Assembly: GCA_025667525.1 (NCBI GenBank)
Contig: CM046881.1
Location: 496,207,627 to 496,271,626 of the forward strand
Direction: 5' to 3'
DNA length: 64,000 nucleotides
DNA from: Glebionis coronaria
Lineage: Eukaryota > Streptophyta > Magnoliopsida > Asterales > Asteraceae
The position numbers and the translations under genes are program-made. Position 1 is the first letter of the stretch. The number at the start of each line of letters is the position of its first letter. Positions 1 through 10,203 of the stretch are shown here, one piece after another. The notes below the pieces were generated by a model. That model was not told where the DNA came from. It saw nothing but the letters and a program-made list of their open reading frames with translations, and did not search any database.

Positions 1-215
1 ATCCGTTGCACACAGTTTCATATCATTTCGATCAGATTCATGAGGATCTATCCTATATTGAGGAACCCGAGGCATTCCTCGATCGTAAGGATCGGTTCAT
101 GAGGAGAAAGACGATCCCATTCGTCAAAATCCGTTGGAGGGACCATTCTGAGCGGGAAGCTACATGGGAAACTGAGGAGTCTATCAAGACTTCTTATCCT
201 CATTTTCAGCTATGA
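1..215 (+). pseudogene. 3' end of Tekay-type Ty3/gypsy pol (integrase tail, chromodomain-like)
   Basis: This is the last part of a Ty3/gypsy polyprotein that enters from the left edge. The readable frame ends with a chromodomain-like tail: a basic and aromatic stretch (PFVKIRWRDHSEREATWE) is followed by an acidic segment and the ending YPHFQL. In chromoviruses of the Tekay/Del clade this domain follows integrase and is thought to steer integration to chromatin. The stop at 213-215 lies about 60 bp before a polypurine tract and LTR, as expected for the end of pol. The upstream part is outside the window, so intactness of the whole gene cannot be judged. Confidence 0.8.
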
Positions 216-270
216 TTCGGGTATGTCCTTTTCAGCTTATCGTATCTCTAATTCGAGGACGAATTATTCT

Positions 271-286
271 TTTAGAGGGGAAGAGT
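271..286 (+). promoter_or_regulatory. Polypurine tract of Tekay element A
   Basis: A purine-rich run (TTTAGAGGGGAAGAGT) directly precedes an LTR that begins TGTAAAACCC. This is the normal position of the plus-strand primer of an LTR retrotransposon. Confidence 0.75.
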
Positions 287-562
287 TGTAAAACCCGCTT
301 TAAAATACCTTAGAACATTAAATGCATGAAAACACAGACAAATTAAAACTTTACAATTAATTAATATATGGCACATGTCATGAACATTAAAGGTAATTAT
401 TACGTATATTAATTAATTCGACGGTGTTATGTATATTAATATTATTATTAACTCACGATAAGTATTTACGTATAATACTTAACGTAACAAGAATAAAACA
501 CGATATTAAAACACGAACATACGTGATAAATAATTAAGCACGAAAAACAAAACGAATATATG

Positions 563-570
563 TATAAAGG
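563..570 (+). promoter_or_regulatory. TATA box of Tekay LTR
   Basis: TATAAAGG lies about 280 bp into the LTR and is conserved in the inverted copy at 12780-12787. It is the likely core promoter of the element. Confidence 0.5.
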
Positions 571-959
571 GGTGTATGGCCGGCAGTTAAAGAGACAAGG
601 AAGGGGCCTTTGGCCCGACCCGTTAACTAATTCTAATTAGAAAACAACTAAAACTCAAGGGAATTATCATTTATCACTTTACAGAGAATAATCAAAAACC
701 ATAATCTCTCTTTTGCTCCTTTCTTGGCTGCGGTATCTCAAGAACACAAGAGGAAAGATTTTTGCTTTTTGATCTTAATTAAAATACGGGTTTGTGTTCG
801 TGATTCCTAATCATTAAGCTATTCACGCATTCGGTATACATTAACCTTTAATCTTTTTATTTATTTTTCATTGTTCAAGAATCATTATAAACAATTATAA
901 AAACATGTTATTAAAAAGATTAAACATGGGAATCGGGTTAAGTTTGGTTTGTTTGTTGT

Positions 960-1350
960 TGGAACACAAACTGAGAGTCTCACGACTCTCGGTGGTGGGT
1001 TTGTACAAGCAGTCGCACCTCTTAAGGGGTCGATGCCTGTTTTGTGTGGCCAGCCGCAAGCACCTACACCTCTTTAGGGGATGTTGGTTGATACCAGTGG
1101 CAACCGAGAGTCATGTGACTCTCGATGGGAACACATGTCACGTCAAGGGGAACCCCAGCTTGAGCCGGGGGTGGTTTTGTGCCAGCAGTAGCACCGGCGT
1201 GCAGCCGGTGGCTGCTTGGTGGTCGGGACAACAAGCCACAACTGCAAGGCTATGGCTATGTGTGGTGTTCGAGCGAAGCCGAGACCTCCAAGGTCTCGGT
1301 GGGTCGTTGTTGGGCTGGGTAGAACCAAACACACCAAGGGGTGTGTTTGG
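960..1350 (+). repeat. Array of perfect hairpins in the Tekay LTR
   Basis: A GC-rich block within an AT-rich LTR holds successive short inverted repeats: GAGAGTC/GACTCTC (973-990), CGAGAGTC/GACTCTCG (1105-1124), CACCGG/GCCGGTG (about 1192-1211), CCGAGACCT/AGGTCTCGG (1279-1299) and CCAAACACACC/GGTGTGTTTGG (1325-1350, tetraloop). The same kind of array occurs at 12000-12375 and, with different stems, at 57050-57365. It lies downstream of the TATA box, so it would be transcribed. Confidence 0.75.
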
Positions 1351-1884
1351 CTAAACTTTTGCTAAAATACTTTATGCTAAATTATTAATTAATTTTATTA
1401 ATTAACTCATGGTTTAATTTTATTAATTAATACCAAGACTTATATTATAATTTATTTAAATAATTATCATGATATAATACATGGCTATTTTATTTAAATA
1501 AACTATAGGTTATAATAATTACTAAAAATAATTATTCATGTTATAAGTACATGTACATTTAATTAATTTTATTAAGAACTTAACTTAATAAATTAATTAC
1601 ATTTTTAACCAAGGTTTAATTAAATTAATAACATACTTTAATTTAATTATACAATAATCATTAAGTTAAAGTTTAATTAATATATAATCATGTAATATTA
1701 TTAATTAATAATTACTTTTAATATCATGTATTATATTATTAGTTAATAATCATATGTTAAGACTAAATTATTATTATTAATAGACTTTACTATATTATTA
1801 TATTTAATAATCATGACTTATAATATATGCTTATTAAAGTATAGCTTATATCATTTACTTTTTTAATAAGCTTATTACTATTTA

Positions 1885-2115
1885 CGGAAACATGCTAAAT
1901 ATGGAAACATACTAAATATGGAAACATGCTATTTATGGAAACATACTAAATATGGAAACTTTCTATTTTGGAAACTTACTAATTATGGAAAATTTCTATT
2001 TTTGGAAACTTACTATTTATGGAAACTTGCTATGTTTAGAAAGTTACTATATATGGAAACCTGCTATTTTTGGAAAGTTACTATATATAGAAACCTGATA
2101 TTTTTAGGAAGTTAC
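1885..2115 (+). repeat. Short tandem repeat, TATGGAAACTTACTATT-like
   Basis: About a dozen diverged 16-18 bp units of the type TATGGAAAC(T/A)T(A/G)CTA follow one another. The inverted copy is at about 11275-11480 and a shorter one is at 57665-57770, so the repeat belongs to the LTR family. Confidence 0.75.
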
Positions 2116-3107
2116 TCATTATGATACAACAAGTACAATAACACATAAAACATGAAATACACTAATAAAGAACACTTGAAACACTAAGAATCACATGATA
2201 AAACATGAAACAATAAAATAAGACAAGAACAAGTAAAACAAGTTAAGAACACATCAAGTAAACTAATAATCAGTAAGTATACGTTAAACAGACAACTCAT
2301 TCATGTCCCTTTCATTATGTAGCTATCGTGAAGTCGGAGTAGTTCTTCCACTTTCATTTTCATCCTCATTACTGGACATAAGGTACGGATATTCCGTCCT
2401 TCAGTAAGGACATTCTTTTCCTATACTTAGGATTTCCCCGTTTGCAGCCATCTGTTTTTCCCAGTAGTTTACATTAAACTTATCAGTAATTAATATGATT
2501 AATATTTTAGATTTACCTGAGCTATATACATGCATGCCAGTTCCACCTAGTTATGGAGGTACCATAACCATAACACTTGAGGCACCTGTGTTATGACTCT
2601 TTTGCGGTAAGAGTGATTGCTCGTCGCGTCCCTTTCAGTTATTTGGCATTTTATATTATTATCTTGTGGGGCGAATGGGTGCATCCTAGAACAAGTTTAG
2701 CAGATTACATGGTAACTGTGGTGTGTGCCTTACATCAGTTACATGGAGCTGATCCCTCCACCCAGACTATTATAATTAGAGGCAAACCCTCTAACTACAT
2801 GATGAGGTCATCCCTCTATGTATTCATACACGTTGATACCTTTATGACCCAGTCATTGTACTTGTCGACTTATTCGCCTGATCTCTGGTGGTAGTGTAGA
2901 CGCGACTTGAAGATGGTGGTTTCGGAAGAGCAGTACCAGATGTACCAACAGTCTCTCCCTTCTTGCAGTCCTTCATCTGATGGCCTTCTTGCCTACACTT
3001 AAAGCAAACGCTGGCAGCACGACGACATGGTCCAGGATGCCTACGGCTACAAGTAGTGCAGATAGGATGGGTATACCCTCCAGGAGGTACCCTCGCTACC
3101 TGAGAGC

Positions 3108-3182
3108 CTGTTTCAGAAGCTATGCGTGAGACATGATTATTGGGCATAAACATGACTACACTGAAAGTTTAAGTAATAATAC
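3108..3182 (-). other. Putative intron 3 of Tekay gag
   Basis: On the minus strand this segment begins GTATTATT and ends ACAG. Removing it joins coding sequence ending in TCTG to sequence starting GCTCTCAG, which keeps the frame into the cysteine cluster. The matching gap at 60572-60644 is 73 bp, against 75 bp here. Confidence 0.6.
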
Positions 3183-3257
3183 CAGATCAAGACGAGTTAT
3201 TAGGCTGATGACCTTAGTGTTCTGGTCACGCCCACTCACAGAGTTTCTGTTATGATG

Positions 3258-3320
3258 CTGAAATGTTAGCATTATGTCATACATCAGCTTAACATAGAAG
3301 AGTTTAAAATTTTAGGGAAC
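3258..3320 (-). other. Putative intron 2 of Tekay gag
   Basis: On the minus strand it begins GTTCCCTA and ends ATTTCAG after a T-rich tract. It interrupts an Asn/Ser/Gly-rich linker at the same place as the gap at 60431-60506. The donor side looks slightly eroded compared with that copy. Confidence 0.5.
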
Positions 3321-3463
3321 TGTTGTTGATGGAGTAACTGGCATTGTTACGGTAGTTGTCACTACCGTTACGCCTGTCTGATCCATATCGGTCATTATTC
3401 TGACCATGCCCCTTGTTGTTCATCTGTTGAGTGGCCGGTTGGGACCGGTCTCCACCCTTCTGC

Positions 3464-3549
3464 CTGAACGATACAATGAATTGAACAAGATATAAAATGG
3501 AAGTACTGATTTGAATGAGATGGTAACGCTTGATGACTGAAATTTATAC
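3464..3549 (-). other. Putative intron 1 of Tekay gag
   Basis: The minus strand reads AAGAG, then GTATAAATTTC at the donor and TATCGTTCAG at the acceptor, then GCAGAAG. The join falls inside the same codon as in the copy at 60202-60286, which is 85 bp against 86 bp here, although the intervening sequence has diverged. Confidence 0.65.
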
Positions 3550-4600
3550 CTCTTCTCAGGACGAGTTGACTCATCATAGTCATCTCTCTCATGGAGCATC
3601 TCCAATCTACGTGTTGCATCTGCCACTTGTGACACATTGGTAAAAGTGGCACATAGTAGACGATCAGTAGTCGAGGAGTGAAGAGCCCCGCGAAAATGCT
3701 TCGCTTGCTCTTCAGTTCTACCTGCAGCAGCGCCCATAAATCCAGCTAATTAGAGAAATCTCTGTATAAACGTTGTGCTGTTGACACCAATTCTTTGATG
3801 AATAGAATGGTAGTCCCTCTTTAGTCGTTCATGTTCAGCCCTTGGAAAGAACTGATTATAGAACAACTCAGTGAACTGATTCCATGTCAAAGTAGCCAAC
3901 CATTCATCGCCTCCATTTTTCTGCTTGTACGCTCTCCACCAAGCTAGTGCATTTCCTTCAAACTTGTAGCAAGCTAATCGATCCTTGTACATTCCATCAC
4001 AACCTATGGCATCGAAGATCTTCTCCATGTGTGAGACCTAGTTTTCAGCATCAGATGGGACCTTAGCCTTCTCGAATGCTCGAGGCTTCTGCTTGTTGAA
4101 TCTCTCCAACCATGTGTGTAGGGTGACAGGTGGAGGAGGAGGAGGAGGATTATTCTGATTCTGAGGATGTGGTCCATTCTGGAATTCAGCCCGAATCTCG
4201 TTTCGGATCTGAGGGAGCATGGTCTGTAGAGCTGCTCGGACAGTTGCAACAAGTTCCTGATCATTTCGTGTATTGACCATGTGACAGTTTCAAAGAGGAA
4301 ATAAAATGATTAATCGGTTAGAAACATAGGATAAACATAAGAGATGCATGGAGAGTTTAAGAAGGCATAGCCAACGAAAACAGCCATTGGCAAAGGTGGA
4401 CGCATATGGGTCGGCCCACAGAAACAAAATTCACAGAAAAGCACATGCGAATAAATATGGCTAATCCTGTCTCAACCATTACTTAGTCAAAAACTTAAGA
4501 AAACAATGATACATGAATAAAATTTACTGTCAGTTTAGGAAGATTCTAGTGACTACCCACTAGTCACAAGTCAATTTTAAGAGCTTACAAGTCGAAACCT

Positions 4601-4613
4601 GCCTTTGATATCA
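4601..4613 (-). promoter_or_regulatory. Primer binding site of inverted Tekay element, decayed
   Basis: The minus strand reads TGATATCAAAGGC, a mutated form of TGGTATCAGAGC, which pairs with the 3' end of initiator tRNA-Met. It sits 4 bp inside the LTR end at 4618, the same spacing as at 59016-59031. Confidence 0.65.
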
Positions 4614-5216
4614 TAATTGTAACACCCTACTTAGATAAGTAGACGTTACTTAATAATTATAGTGTGCCATCAAAGCAGGCAAGGTAAATGTATAAAACAT
4701 TAATGACCATAAAGGAAAACCAGAAACAAACATTGGTTCCAAGCATAAGCTTACACACAAAGCATAAGTAACGAATGTGAATTAAGGACTAAACAATGTC
4801 CAGCAAAGCAGAAGTATATAAATGTATGTTAATGCAAAGCAATGCCTAAAAACATTGTTAGTATTAATTAATCTTTCTTAGTTTTGATCACGACAAATTA
4901 TAAAGACATTTATTGTCAAACACAATCATAAAACGAATTATCTAACAAACACTATCATCAAGGTAATAATCATTACACTAACATATCTTAATCATGCTTA
5001 GTGATCATAAAAGTGATTAGCCTTAAAACTCACTTTTTGTCAAATGTAACAACAGATTTTTAATAAACTTTATTTAAAAAAATGTTTTATTTAAAATGAA
5101 AATGTAAATTGTAATATGACATATTCCAAATGTCATAAGAATATCCTTTGAAGGTTTAAACAGCCTCAAATATTTCAAATTCACTAAAAGACAAAAAGGA
5201 GCAGATTCTACACTTC

Positions 5217-5262
5217 GCGGTTCCTTAAGTTCCTACGATGTTCCCTATCGATAAGGAACCGC
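5217..5262. repeat. Inverted repeat with GCGGTTCCTTA arms
   Basis: GCGGTTCCTTA and its complement TAAGGAACCGC flank a loop containing another CTATCGAT. A further TTAAGGAACC follows at 5271-5280. Related palindromes lie at 7788-7815 and 44358-44382 in the B-family interior. Confidence 0.8.
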
Positions 5263-5310
5263 CTGGGTAGTTAAGGAACCTCCCCCAGCTAGCCGTTGGT
5301 ATTTGTCTTC

Positions 5311-5318
5311 TATAAATA
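5311..5318 (+). promoter_or_regulatory. TATA box of B1 LTR
   Basis: TATAAATA follows a GC-containing stretch and precedes a pyrimidine-rich leader (CTCTTTCAGCCTTCTTTCTCC). It is the probable transcription start region of the element. Confidence 0.6.
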
Positions 5319-5584
5319 GTGGATCAAATCTGCATTTTTATTAACCCTTTTTGGACATCTCTTTCAGCCTTCTTTCTCCTATCTAATCCTAGTCATTTGT
5401 AAATGATCACTTAATGTGTTAAGTATGTTTACTTATGATTACCTTCTTTATCTCCTTCTTTACCTTGTCCAAAGATAATATCACTCACACACTTGTGATG
5501 TGATTAAAGATATATCTTTGATGAAGATCATCCTCTCCTAAAGATCTAGTCATGTTATCATTTGATTATTTGTGTCTTGTGTAG

Positions 5585-6101
5585 ATCCAATGTATTTGTG
5601 AATACTTGGACTAGTTGTGTCCATCCAAGCTATGTGTGAATACTTGGATTTAGAGTTGTGTAAATCCTTTGCATATGTGTGTGCTTGGATTTGGGTTGTG
5701 TAAATCCAAGCTACATGTGTGTACTTGGATATGTTTAGTTGGGTTGTAATAAGTTGTGTTAGTTCTCACTAAACTATAAAGTGATGTGGTTGTGTCTTGT
5801 GAGTTCTCACTAAACTATAAAGTGATGTGTAGTTGTGTTGTGTGAAGTTCTCACTTAGCTTCAAAGTGAAGAGTCGTGAAGATTGGTTCTAGCTTTGGAT
5901 TAGAACTCGACATCTAGACTTGTGTCGGAAAATGGTGAATTAGGCAACGTTGTGAAGATTGGTTATAGCTTTGGATTAGAACTCGACATCTAGCCTTGTG
6001 TCGTAAGATAGTGAAGTGGGCGACGTTGTGTAGATTGGTCCTAGCTAAGATTAGGTCTCGACATTTAGCTTAGTGTCGGAAAATAATGTAAGCGACGTTA
6101 T
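5585..6101 (+). repeat. Three families of hairpin tandem repeats in the B LTR
   Basis: First come four units with TCCAA...TTGGA stems (5585-5730), best as ATCCAAG/CTTGGAT. Next are three with TCACT/AGTGA stems (5765-5868), the third extended to TCACTT/AAGTGA. Last are three units of about 75 bp (5878-6101), each with CGACA/TGTCG and an upstream stem that changes from TCTA/TAGA in unit one to CCTA/TAGG in unit three. The set recurs, more eroded, in B2 at 13240-13630. Confidence 0.75.
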
Positions 6102-6437
6102 AAGGTTTTCTCCACCAAGAAGGGAGCTTGTGGATATAGTGGAAATCTCGAGTAAGGTGTACTCGAGGAGTGGAGTAGGAACGAGGATAGAGCCTCGTTA
6201 CCAAACCACTATAAATCTTGGTGTCTTCCTACTAGGTTGTTTATTTCCTTACTCATCACTTACATTCATCATCATTACTCTTACTACTTATTGTTAATGC
6301 ATTAGAATTGAACCTAATCATTATGCAACTAGCTTTCAAGTAAAAGATAGTTTTGGCACTCACCTAATTTAAAGGAATTTTAATTAGGAGATAAACCGAT
6401 GAGAAACTATTCAACCCCCCCTTATAGTTTCTACAAT

Positions 6438-6449
6438 TGGTATCAGAGC
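6438..6449 (+). promoter_or_regulatory. Primer binding site of B1 (initiator tRNA-Met)
   Basis: TGGTATCAGAGC is complementary to the 3' end of plant initiator tRNA-Met and lies 2 bp after the LTR end. Confidence 0.85.
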
Positions 6450-8473
6450 GATGGTGACACAAGATCTTTGAAGTATATTGTACTTTAAAACTTGGATCGA
6501 TCTATTGTCTCCTCAAATTAGAAGGTTAAGTTATACTAAAGTTTTTCTTTGGTCAAAACTATTTTTATTGAAAATAAGCCTTTTAATTGATAATATTGCA
6601 TCTCATTTAGATTAGTAGTATTAATGCATTTTATATTTACTCTTGAAATGTATCTACTAGTTTGCATCTTGTTATGTGTAGGTACTCCTGAAGATAAATC
6701 ATTCAATTGATTGTGGATTGAGTTACTTACACTTGTAGAAGACTCGTCTTCTTTGAATTCTAATATCATTGAATGATGATATCAAGATGGATAGGAGTGA
6801 TACTAGTCCTTGTAGACTTAGTAGTCACTATTAGTCATATTTGGGCTTTGCATTGGTTCCTTGTAAGCTTGGAATGCAATTTGTGGCCAAGGTATGTTTT
6901 CTTTCTTCCACATGCCCTATTGATCATTCTTTTGATCATTAATTGACTATATGCTTGTTCTTGGCATCCTTGCCTTGACATTTGTTTGTGGTTTGTGATT
7001 CTTCTCTTTTTCCCTCTCAAACCTTCATTGCTTGGATACTTGACCCACTATGGAGATGTAGAGTAAGTTAGTAGAAGCTTAAAGTATCAAGCATGATTTT
7101 CATGGTTTGCACCCTTACGGTTAGTAGGCCCAATATCATGTGTAACTTGTGAAATTAAGCTCATCTCTAGGATGATTGGTGAATCCCTTGAGATACCAAA
7201 CTACTTCATTAAGTTGTAGGTGGATTTTACACATTTGGAATTGAAATATTCCAAGGATATTATTATTGTTAATCCTAGCAATAATTATCCGATCATGTGG
7301 GAGAGAAAGTGAATCTATACTTTTCTCATACTTTAAAATAGAATAAGACTACTCTTGAAAATGATCTTATTCTATGTATTAAAGTTGCTTGGTATAGTTC
7401 ATTACCAAAGCCGTTTAGACTTTCACCGGAAAGGAACGTCTTAAACCACTATACATGACACAAGCTCTTCGTTTCCTCGATTTGAAGAATGTCATTTATC
7501 CCTTGGGCATTGTACTTGGTCTTGATTCACTTCCCTTGACTTCTCTCCACTTTGCTTTTTTCTCTACGAGTAGTCGTTCGTCTGTTTTGGTTCTTTTCGA
7601 TCTCGATTCAACTCGTAATCCTTCATTAAGGCATTATTACTTAGTGTTATAGTGATCCAATGATATCCTAAAAGGTTTAAGATATATTTTTAAGTACTTT
7701 AAAAAATTTGGTTTTCAAAAATTCTTTGTTTTTCTTCGATAAAAACCGGCCACTGTAGGCGGTTCTTTATCATGCGCGGTTCATATGCGCGGTTCCTTAT
7801 CGATAAGGAACCGCGGGCAGAAACTTTTCTAAAGCGCCAGTTTTATTAAAATACCCTTTTCAAACCAAACCCTCTCTCTCCTTCACACATACAGCCGACG
7901 TGTTCTTGACATTCCACCATTTTTTTCTCCAAAAACCTTCAATCACTCAAGATTAATTGATTCCAAGGTATGGGTTTCACACATTCAATTCTATCTAATT
8001 TGTTCTAGGGTTCATCTTTTTATAATTGGGGATTTTTAATATTAAAATTGAATTAGAACCTTACTAGGAATAAGAGTTGACATAGTATTGTTACTATGAT
8101 TCCTTAGGTTCATATTCATTGAGATTTCACTAAAACCCACTTGTAAAACAAATCCGAATTTTGACTAAATAATTTTGGTTGATTAATGGAATTGATATGA
8201 ACCCATGAACAAGTTGGTAATGGCATTGTTAAATGTTTACCTAAAAACCTTGTTTTGAAAAACCAATGTTAAAGTTCATTGTTGATCTTACATAATCAAT
8301 GTGTTATTGTTAATGATGAACTAGGTACATTGTGAGTATGAGAATCATAAGGATTAAACCTTTGTTTGTCAAGAATTGATGAAACACGTTCTCATCTTTT
8401 TTTATTATTGGTTTATAAGTAACATATGAGTAATTGGAGAAATATTTTTGTTTATTGTATTTAGGTACTAATC
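6450..8473 (+). other. Long untranslated leader of B1
   Basis: About 2 kb without a convincing gene. It includes a 28-bp palindrome at 7788-7815 and AT-rich tracts. Its first part is collinear with B2 (21720-22056 and 41657 onward), and the stretch before the ORF matches about 42200-42789, so it is an ordinary element leader. Confidence 0.7.
7788..7815. repeat. 28-bp perfect palindrome
   Basis: CGCGGTTCCTTAT is followed directly by its exact complement, with CGAT at the centre of symmetry. An imperfect half-copy (GCGGTTCTTTATC) lies just upstream. It shares its arms with the palindromes at 5217 and 44358. Confidence 0.9.
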
Positions 8474-9412
8474 ATGCCTTCAAGATGTAAAAAGGATCAC
8501 CAAGACACTAAACAATATATGCCTAACATTGCCGACTTTTATCACTCAACACAACTTACCCACACCTATCGTTCCCTTCAAACTCGTTGTTTCCACGAGG
8601 GTAGAGTTATCCAAGAGGACATTAGGAATTATGATTACATTAAGTCTATGTTTGAAAAAATTGGGTTCGATAGTTTGTTATACATAGAAGAATACATTTA
8701 CCCCCAATTCCTCTTGGAGTTCTTTAGCACTTATTCTCTCATTATGGAAAATGGTAGAATATTTGTTAGGTTCATCTTGAATGGTCAACTCATTCAATAC
8801 TCTCTCGAAGACTTTGGTCAAATTCTTGGTGTGCCATTCGAGGTCACTTGTCGTTTTACGGATAAATGGAATCTTGATGCTCTCCTTGAGTCCAACGATT
8901 GTCCTCCAAATGACCACTTGGAAGTTGACCTTGACTTCATCCTTGACTTCATCCTTGACATCATTTCCAAAGATCGTGATGGAACCATTGTAAGAAGCCT
9001 TCATACTAAAAGACGTTCGGTGAAACTTTATGAGGTTCTCTTAAGCGACCTTAATGATGATATGGTCCAATGGGCCAACATCCATAGGGAAAATGTGTTT
9101 TGTCTTGGTGGAAATCGGGATCATGTTCTGGCATGTTTAGTGCATATGATATTTTGCATCTTTACCGAAACCAAGTACAATTTAGCATATTTTATCGCTC
9201 GACGGGTCAATTATGCTATCTCCAAGCCAAAAACAAACCTCCCTTATGCCATGCTCCTTACTCGCCTTTTAAAAAGGGTTGTTCGTGACTTTCCCAATCT
9301 CGATCTTTCTCTCTTTCAAACGGTTCAACGGGTTTTGCTACCTATTCAAGAGGTATATGAAAGAAAGCCTAGAACTCGACATCTAGCCTTGTGTCGGAAA
9401 ATGGTGAATTAG
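8474..9412 (+). CDS. ATHILA ORF1-like retrotransposon protein, C-terminus fused to LTR
   Basis: This 312-residue frame resembles the ATHILA ORF1-like proteins of Asteraceae retrotransposons, whose role is unproven. Recognisable blocks are CFHEGRVIQEDI near residue 40, YIYPQFLLEFFSTYSLI near 75, a segment ending YSLEDFGQILGVPFE near 115, RENVFCLGGNRDHVLACL near 205 and LPYAMLLTRLLKRV near 260. There is no stop, unlike the B2 copy, which has a frameshift and a stop. The last dozen residues, after ERKPR, are not native: the gene runs into LTR sequence at a shared TAGAACTCGACATC-like stretch. The start ATG at 8474 aligns with the B2 start at 42790. No membrane segment or enzyme motif is evident. 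Confidence 0.75.
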   Translation: MPSRCKKDHQDTKQYMPNIADFYHSTQLTHTYRSLQTRCFHEGRVIQEDIRNYDYIKSMFEKIGFDSLLYIEEYIYPQFLLEFFSTYSLIMENGRIFVRFILNGQLIQYSLEDFGQILGVPFEVTCRFTDKWNLDALLESNDCPPNDHLEVDLDFILDFILDIISKDRDGTIVRSLHTKRRSVKLYEVLLSDLNDDMVQWANIHRENVFCLGGNRDHVLACLVHMIFCIFTETKYNLAYFIARRVNYAISKPKTNLPYAMLLTRLLKRVVRDFPNLDLSLFQTVQRVLLPIQEVYERKPRTRHLALCRKMVN

Positions 9413-9902
9413 GCAACGTTGTAAAGATTGGTTCTAGCTTTGGATTAGAACTCGACATCTAGCCTTGTCTCGTAAAATAGTGAAGTGTGCGACGTTGTGT
9501 AGATTGGTCCTAGCTAAGATGAGGTCTCGACATTTAGCTTAGTGTCAGAAAATAATGTAAGCGACATTGTAAGGTTTTCTCCGCCAAGAAGGGAGCTTCT
9601 GGATATAGTGGAAATCTCGAGTAAGGTGTACTCGAGGAGTGGAGTAGGAATAAGGATAGAGCCTCGTTGCCGAACCACTATAAATCTTGGTGTCTTCCTA
9701 CTGGGTTGTTTCTTTCCTTACTCATCACTTACATTCATCATCGTTACACTTACTACTTATGGTTAATGTATTAGAATTGAACCTAATCATTATGAAACTA
9801 GCTTTCAAGTAAAATATAGTTTTGGCACTCACCTAATTGAAAGGAATTTAATTAGGAGATAAAACGATGAGAAACTATTCAACCCCGCTCCTAGTTTCTA
9901 CA
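9368..9902 (+). repeat. 3' LTR remnant of B1
   Basis: This repeats the final part of the 5' LTR (5903-6435) and ends CTAGTTTCTACA next to the ATGCA duplication. A deletion removed the rest of the interior and the start of this LTR. Confidence 0.85.
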
Positions 9903-10203
9903 ATGCATGTAAAAGAAATGAAGACAATGGAGCCTCCATCCAAATGTACATACTCTTGATTCCCTAGCTTTGCCATTTAGTACCTGTCGTATGGGGACAT
10001 GGAAAGAAAATACGGATGAGCAATACGCTCAGTGTGCGGATATATGACAATGAAATGAAATAGCATAAACATAAGCAAAGAATGAAATGAAAGTATAACA
10101 ATGCAACGGAATAATGTAAGTCCTGGAAAACCTGGTGTTGTTTTATAAACTAGTTTATATTCTGAAAAGACTTATGTTTATTTTATAAAAACCATATTTC
10201 AAA

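Larger units (their letters stand above)
287..2857 (+). mobile_element. 3' LTR of Tekay element A, truncated
   Basis: The LTR opens with TGTAAAACCCGC, matching the start of the complete Tekay LTR at 56434 and, in reverse complement, the right end of the LTR at 13065. Its centre is very AT-rich (about 1360-1880). It is collinear with the inverted LTR until about 2857, where the sequence changes abruptly to reversed gag. The last few hundred bases of LTR, including the expected TTACA end, are missing. ORFs read through it are incidental. Confidence 0.85.
2858..4280 (-). pseudogene. Tekay gag, split by three introns, 3' truncated
   Basis: The frame starts at 4280 (MVNTRNDQELV), a few hundred bases after a primer site, as gag should. 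It encodes the capsid region (FEGNALAWWRAYKQKNGG; ending around MLHERDDYDESTRPEKR) and then, after three intron-like gaps, a cysteine cluster (CTTCSRRHPGPC) and a CCHC zinc knuckle (CFKCRQEGHQMKDC). It breaks off at 2858, just before where protease should start, at a join with an LTR in the other orientation. In-frame stops lie near 4038 and 3750. The layout matches the forward gag at 59471-60850. Gag would package the element RNA in cytoplasmic particles. Confidence 0.85.
4837..6435 (+). repeat. 5' LTR of B1
   Basis: The LTR ends TTTCTACA just before the primer site, and its 3' part is repeated at 9368-9902 and 13066-21707. It contains a TATA box at 5311 and a series of hairpin-forming tandem repeats from 5585 to 6101. 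The part before 5200 is AT-rich with no feature I recognise. Confidence 0.75.
4837..9902 (+). mobile_element. Element B1: B-family LTR retrotransposon without pol, internally deleted
   Basis: The 5' LTR (about 4837-6435), primer site and a single ORF are followed by a 3' LTR lacking its first kilobase. ATGCA occurs directly on both sides (4832-4836 and 9903-9907) inside what would otherwise be continuous Tekay LTR, which supports a 5-bp target duplication. The exact first base of the LTR is uncertain because no TG follows ATGCA directly; the first TG is a few bases further on. No protease, reverse transcriptase or integrase is visible, so B1 would need proteins from another element. Confidence 0.75.

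Noticed and set aside
905..1354. 149-residue ORF in the Tekay LTR, with counterparts at 12016-12327 and 12091-12495
   Set aside because: It is produced by the GC-rich hairpin array, is open on both strands and is not conserved as protein in the D LTR.
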